DNA from: Clostridia bacterium
GTDB lineage: Bacteria; Bacillota_A; Clostridia; Oscillospirales; CAG-272
Length of the DNA stretch: 26,668 nucleotides
Direction: 5' to 3'
NCBI GenBank assembly: GCA_017501345.1
Contig: JAFVXC010000046.1
Location: forward strand, 1-26,668
Positions 22,746-26,668 of this stretch are shown here, in pieces. Position numbers and translations under genes: made by a program. The stretch's first letter is position 1. Every line of letters starts with the position of its first letter. The notes under the pieces are model-generated. The model made no database searches and had not been told where the DNA came from. It saw nothing but the letters and a program-made list of their open reading frames with translations.

Positions 22746-25166
22746 TCAGGCGCGCAGGGTAATGCCGAGCTGATGCTCTACTGCGCCGAGGATCTTACGC
22801 GAGACCTTGTCTGCCTCCTCGACCGTCAGCGTGCGGTCGGGGGCGCGCAGGATCACGCGCATCGAGACCGATTTCATATTCGCGCCGAGCTTTTCGCCGC
22901 GGTAGATGTCGAAGAGCTTTACCGATTCGACGAGTGCGCCGCCCGCGCGGGTCATCGTGGCAGTGATCGTGCCGACCTCGATCTCTTCAGAGCAAACGAA
23001 GGAGAAGTCGCGGCTGACCGACGGGAACTTCGGCAGAGGCGTGAAGTGCTTATCGGGGCCGTGAAGCGCGAAGATCGCACCCATCGAAAGCTCTGCGAGG
23101 TAAAGCGGAATATTTACGCCGTAATTCTTGGCGGTCAGCGGATGTGCCTGACCGAATACGCCGAGGACGTTACCGTTCTTGTCGAGCACCTCGGCACAGC
23201 GACCGGGGTGGAAGGTCGGATTCTCCATATTCGCGCGGAAGGTGTAGCCCTTAACGCCTGCGAGCTTCAGCACTGCCTCGCAAAGTCCCTTCATCGAGTA
23301 GAAATCGCTGTCGCCGTACGCGCCGAGCGTGAGCATCGGCTTTTCGTCGGGCAGGGTGCTCGGGGTTGTCGGATGGTAGACCGTTGCAAGCTCGAAGAAG
23401 CGTGCGTTTTCGTTTGAGAAGTTGTAGTTTCTCGTCAGCACCTCAAGCATCGAGGGAAGTGCGGTCGTGCGCATTACGCTCGTGTCTTCACCGAGCGGGT
23501 TCGAGATCACGACCGAATTCCGCATCGCGCTGTCCGCAGGCATACGGATCTTGTCGTAGTATTTCGGGCTGATGAAGGAGTAGGTCTGGATCTCGGAAAG
23601 ACCCGCGCCGCACAGCATACGGACCGTGTCAAGCACGAACTGCTGCTCCTTCGTTCTGCCGCCCTGGCAGGTCTCTGCGTTGATGCAGGTCGATGCGATC
23701 TCGTTGTAGCCGTAGATGCGGAGGACCTCCTCGGCGATATCGTTCATACAGCCGAGATCGGCGCGGAACGTGGGGATCTCGAGGGAGATACAGCCACAGG
23801 GCTTTTTCGTTACGGTGCAGCCTAGCTTTTCCATCACCGAGACCATAAATTCTTCGGTCATAGACGTGCCGAGGAAGCGGTTGATGCGGTCAACATCAAG
23901 GGGCAGAACGGTCTTTTCCTTCTTCACGGGGTAAACGTCGATGATACCGTCGACGACGTCACCTGCGCCGAGAAGCTCGACGAGCTCACAAGCGCGCTCG
24001 AGTGCGGGGAGGCAATTTTCGGCATCGAGGCCCTTCTCGAAGCGAGCCGAGGACTCGGTACGCATACCGTTCTTCTTCGCGGTGACGCGGACGGACGAGC
24101 CGAGGAACATTGCGCTTTCAAATACGACGGTCGCGGTCGATTCGGTGATCTCACTGTTTTCACCGCCCATAACGCCTGCGAGTGCGACCGCCTTGTCGCG
24201 GTCGGAAATGACCATCATCGAGCTGTCGAGGGTGTGATCCTGACTGTCGAGCGAGCGGAAGATCTCATTGTCTCTTGCACGGCGAACGACGATCTCCGAG
24301 CCCGAGAGGCACTTGTAGTCGAACGCGTGCATCGGCTGACCGTATTCGAGCATCACGTAGTTCGTGATGTCAACGATGTTGTTGATCGGACGGACGCCCG
24401 ATGCTCTGAGACGGCGACGCATCCAGAGGGGTGAGGGGCCGATCTTCACATTTTTGACGACGCGTGCGGAGTAGCGCGAGCAGAGGTCGGGGCAGTCAAT
24501 CTTCACCGAGAGGTGATTTTCGATCCTGTCGCCGTCCTGCGCGCCCTTGACGACGGGGGCCTTCAGCGTCCAAGGACGGTCGAAGGAAACGGCGGTCTCA
24601 CGTGCGAGGCCGATGACCGACATACAGTCGGGACGGTTCGAGGTGATCTCAAATTCGACCGACACGTCAGAGAGTGCGAGCACGTCGACGATGCTTTTGC
24701 CGATCGAGCTGTCGTCGACGCCGTCAGACTCGTCGAGGATCAGGATGCCGTCGGCGTACTTCCCGGGGCAGTCGTGCTCGGTGAGCGAAAGCTCCGAGAA
24801 GGAGCAGAGCATACCGTTCGACTCAACGCCGCGGAGCTTGCCTGCCTTGATCACGACGCCGCCGGGGAGAGAGGCGGGAGCGAGTGCCGCAGGGACATAC
24901 GCGCCCTCAAATACGTTCTGCGCGCCCGTGACGATCTGCACGAGGTCGCTCTTGCCGACGTCGATCATACAGATCTGCAGATGGTCGCTGTTTTCGTGGG
25001 GGGTGATCCTTACGATCTTACCGACCACGACGTCATCGATATCCTGTCCGAGTGCCTCGTAGCCCTCGACCTTCGAGCCCGTATCGGTCATACGGTCGCA
25101 GTATTCGCGCGACGTGATGCCCTCGGTCGAAACGAAATCGGACAGCCAATTCATAGAAAGATTCAT
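22746..25166 (-). CDS. pheT: Phenylalanine-tRNA ligase beta subunit
   Basis: PheT pairs with PheS in an alpha2-beta2 enzyme that charges tRNA-Phe; the beta chain binds tRNA and edits misacylated Tyr-tRNA. The 806 residues are a full-length bacterial form: N-terminal MNLSMNWLSDFV, an EMAP-like tRNA-binding fold (about 40-150, with VVVGKIVRITPHENSDHLQI and GMLCSFSELSL), the B3/B4 editing region with ITNYVMLEYGQPMHAFD, the B5 domain around 400-470, a catalytic-like core, and a C-terminal anticodon-binding FDX-ACB domain (FPSVSRDFSFVCS to the end). AAAGGAG lies about 11 bases before the ATG at 25166. It starts 23 bp after pheS and ends just before a terminator. Confidence 0.97.
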   Translation of the reverse strand: MNLSMNWLSDFVSTEGITSREYCDRMTDTGSKVEGYEALGQDIDDVVVGKIVRITPHENSDHLQICMIDVGKSDLVQIVTGAQNVFEGAYVPAALAPASLPGGVVIKAGKLRGVESNGMLCSFSELSLTEHDCPGKYADGILILDESDGVDDSSIGKSIVDVLALSDVSVEFEITSNRPDCMSVIGLARETAVSFDRPWTLKAPVVKGAQDGDRIENHLSVKIDCPDLCSRYSARVVKNVKIGPSPLWMRRRLRASGVRPINNIVDITNYVMLEYGQPMHAFDYKCLSGSEIVVRRARDNEIFRSLDSQDHTLDSSMMVISDRDKAVALAGVMGGENSEITESTATVVFESAMFLGSSVRVTAKKNGMRTESSARFEKGLDAENCLPALERACELVELLGAGDVVDGIIDVYPVKKEKTVLPLDVDRINRFLGTSMTEEFMVSVMEKLGCTVTKKPCGCISLEIPTFRADLGCMNDIAEEVLRIYGYNEIASTCINAETCQGGRTKEQQFVLDTVRMLCGAGLSEIQTYSFISPKYYDKIRMPADSAMRNSVVISNPLGEDTSVMRTTALPSMLEVLTRNYNFSNENARFFELATVYHPTTPSTLPDEKPMLTLGAYGDSDFYSMKGLCEAVLKLAGVKGYTFRANMENPTFHPGRCAEVLDKNGNVLGVFGQAHPLTAKNYGVNIPLYLAELSMGAIFALHGPDKHFTPLPKFPSVSRDFSFVCSEEIEVGTITATMTRAGGALVESVKLFDIYRGEKLGANMKSVSMRVILRAPDRTLTVEEADKVSRKILGAVEHQLGITLRA

Positions 25167-25189
25167 TGTAATCTACACTCCTTTCCTGA

Positions 25190-26203
25190 TCAGAACTGCG
25201 AGAGGAAGCGCTCGTCGTTCTCGTAGAAGAGGCGGATGTCGTCGATGCCGTAGCGGGTCATCGCGACGCGCTCAATGCCCATACCGAATGCGAAGCCGCT
25301 GTATTCGTTCGGGTCGATGCCGCAGTTTTCAAGGACGAAGGGGTGAACCATTCCCGCACCGAGAATTTCGATCCAGCCCTCGTTCTTGCAGACGCGGCAG
25401 CCCTTGCCGCCACAAACGAAGCAGGAGACGTCGACCTCGGCAGACGGCTCGGTGAACGGGAAGTGGTGCGGACGGAAGCGGATGCGCGTTTCTTCGCCGA
25501 ACATCTGCTTTGCGAACGCCTCAAGCACGCCCTTCAGGTCAGCCATCGTGATGCCCTTGTCGACGACAAGTCCCTCGAACTGATGGAAGAGCGGGGAATG
25601 GGTCGCGTCAAGCGCGTCGGAGCGGTAAACGCGTCCGGGGGAGACGATGCGGAGGGGGGGCTTCTTATTTTCCATCACGCGGACCTGAACGGGCGAGGTC
25701 TGCGAGCGAAGCAGGATGTTATCGGTGATGTAGAAGGTGTCCTGCGTGTCGCGTGCGGGGTGGTTTTCGGGGATGTTGAGTGCCTGGAAGTTGTAGTAGT
25801 CGAGCTCGACCTCGGGGCCGTCTACGATCGAGAAGCCGAGACCGATGAAGATATCCTCCATCTCACGCTGAACGGCGGAGAGGGGGTGCTGATGGCCGAT
25901 GCGGGGAAGCGTACCGTCGATCGTGACGTCGAGCTTTTCCTTTTCAAGCGCTTCGTTCATTGCTTTTTCCGCGAGCTCGGCGGAGCGTGCAGAGATTGCC
26001 GTTTCGATCGCGACGCGAACCTCGTTTGCGAGCTGACCGATCACGGGGCGCTCCTCGGGCGTAAGCTTGCCCATACCGCGGAGAACCGCGGTAAGCTCGC
26101 CCTTTTTGCCGAGATAACGGACTTTGAGTTCATCCACGGCGGCGTTCTCCGCAGAAATTGCGGCAAGCGCCTCCTCGCGGATGCGAAGTAAGGTTTCTTT
26201 CAT
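25190..26203 (-). CDS. pheS: Phenylalanine-tRNA ligase alpha subunit
   Basis: PheS is the catalytic subunit that activates Phe with ATP and transfers it to tRNA-Phe. The 337 residues are the usual length. An N-terminal coiled-coil arm (about 1-85, [20 protein letters not shown]) is followed by the class II core: [20 protein letters not shown], motif 2 [31 protein letters not shown], the Cys-containing [20 protein letters not shown] block, and motif 3 [18 protein letters not shown]. The ATG at 26203 has AAAGGAT some 11 bases upstream. Transcription is controlled by the T-box upstream, with a long leader between. Confidence 0.97.
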   Translation of the reverse strand: MKETLLRIREEALAAISAENAAVDELKVRYLGKKGELTAVLRGMGKLTPEERPVIGQLANEVRVAIETAISARSAELAEKAMNEALEKEKLDVTIDGTLPRIGHQHPLSAVQREMEDIFIGLGFSIVDGPEVELDYYNFQALNIPENHPARDTQDTFYITDNILLRSQTSPVQVRVMENKKPPLRIVSPGRVYRSDALDATHSPLFHQFEGLVVDKGITMADLKGVLEAFAKQMFGEETRIRFRPHHFPFTEPSAEVDVSCFVCGGKGCRVCKNEGWIEILGAGMVHPFVLENCGIDPNEYSGFAFGMGIERVAMTRYGIDDIRLFYENDERFLSQF

Positions 26204-26246
26204 TTTTCGGATCTATCCTTTCATTTTTTGTTACTGTTTTTCTTGC

Positions 26247-26322
26247 GGGGGAAGAACCCTTTTTGAAAAAAGAGCTTCTTCCCCCGTCCCCCCCCATCTC
26301 CCAAAAACTTTTGGAAAAGGGG
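26247..26322. repeat. Palindrome-rich element in the pheS leader
   Basis: Two adjacent hairpins lie between the T-box terminator and pheS. The first has perfect 10-bp arms GGGGGAAGAA (26247-26256) and TTCTTCCCCC (26276-26285), continued inside by CTTTTT/AAAAAG. The second has CCAAAA (26301-26306) / TTTTGG (26309-26314) with outer C- and G-runs. The homopolymer-rich sequence is unlike the rest of the leader and has the look of a dispersed non-coding repeat; other copies cannot be seen in this window. Confidence 0.6.
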
Positions 26323-26361
26323 ATAAAGAGGTGCGATCGGTGCCCCTCTGTGAGAGGGCAT

Positions 26362-26665
26362 AAAAAAAGCCGCCCCGATCCTCTGTACAGATCAGGACGA
26401 CGCGCAAGAAATTGCACACCGCGGTACCACCCGAATTTTGACACATAGCCAACACTTGTGCGACCTGTAACGGGGTCTATGCCGGGGGATGCTACGGGAT
26501 CCGCGAAGGAGACGCCGTCTCGCTTGTGGATCTTTCACACCGCCTGCTCCGAAGGGAAATGCCGCCCCGAGGGGCACCCGAGGAATGGGACAATCCAACG
26601 TACCGCACCGCTCACAGCCAAGGCGGCGCTCTCTGAAGACACGCAAAACGGAAAGGGCTGACTTC
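26362..26665 (-). promoter_or_regulatory. T-box riboswitch (tRNA-Phe) with terminator, leader of pheST
   Basis: On the minus strand, stem I begins near the right edge with the AGAGAG element (about 26630-26636) and a distal TGTGAGCGGTGC segment. TTTCCC followed by CGGAGCAGG gives TTC (26558-26556) as the candidate Phe specifier. The T-box GGTGGTACCGCG is at about 26431-26420. The terminator has arms GTCGTCCTGATC (26401-26390) and GATCGGGGCGGC (26380-26369) and seven T (26368-26362). The 5' terminator arm can instead pair with the T-box to form the antiterminator, so uncharged tRNA-Phe should allow read-through into pheS. The promoter lies beyond the window. Confidence 0.9.
26369..26401 (-). 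terminator. T-box-controlled terminator before pheST
   Basis: A 12-bp stem with two or three G-U pairs and a 9-nt loop, followed by seven T. It is the terminator alternative of the T-box switch. A second, smaller hairpin (GCCCTC/GAGGGGC, about 26360-26343) follows at once but lacks a T-run. Confidence 0.85.
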
Positions 26666-26668
26666 ATC

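Overview
The window looks like a chromosomal segment from a member of the Clostridia (Bacillota), moderately GC-rich by eye, probably an uncultured gut-type lineage. The evidence is consensus sigma-A promoters, strong AGGAGG-type ribosome binding sites, a T-box in front of pheS, the rpmH-rnpA-yidD-yidC-khpB(jag)-mnmE block and a walJ-rlmH pair. I cannot place it to genus. Most of it is housekeeping DNA. I see no rRNA, tRNA, CRISPR array, prophage or transposase gene.

Layout. (1) 1-4404, minus strand: a likely operon reading leftwards from a perfect promoter: galactokinase, a small membrane protein, the WalJ-type metallo-beta-lactamase, RlmH and a Na+/Ca2+ exchanger cut by the left edge. (2) 4493-8219, plus strand: a second perfect promoter, divergent from the first, drives a small basic protein, MutY, a two-helix membrane protein and a cardiolipin synthase. 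(3) 8292-12057, plus strand: a membrane zinc-ribbon protein and a 1058-residue ABC transporter (ATPase fused to permease), closed by a bidirectional terminator. (4) 12125-13405, minus strand: a cobalamin riboswitch, a DUF4430 (transcobalamin C-terminal-like) lipoprotein and an ECF-transporter S component, which together read as a vitamin B12 capture and uptake unit. (5) 13406-13692: a non-coding stretch with a palindrome and a cluster of DnaA-box-like sites. (6) 13693-14787, minus: holA with its own perfect promoter, divergent from (7) 14891-19779, plus: rpmH, rnpA, yidD, yidC, khpB and mnmE, i.e. ribosome protein, RNase P, membrane insertion and tRNA modification. (8) 19779-20141: three near-identical 121-bp tandem repeats rich in inverted repeats, followed by a YfcE-type phosphodiesterase. 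(9) 20805-22007, minus: a geranylgeranyl-reductase-type flavoprotein. (10) 22193-22678, plus: a small secreted, C-terminally anchored Thr/Gly-rich protein. (11) 22746-26668, minus: pheT and pheS behind a palindromic element and a T-box riboswitch that runs to or slightly past the right edge.

The parts that deserve most attention are the riboswitch-controlled DUF4430/ECF pair, the DnaA-box cluster in an origin-type neighbourhood that lacks dnaA, and the 121-bp repeat array. All function calls come from reading motifs by eye; no database search was run.
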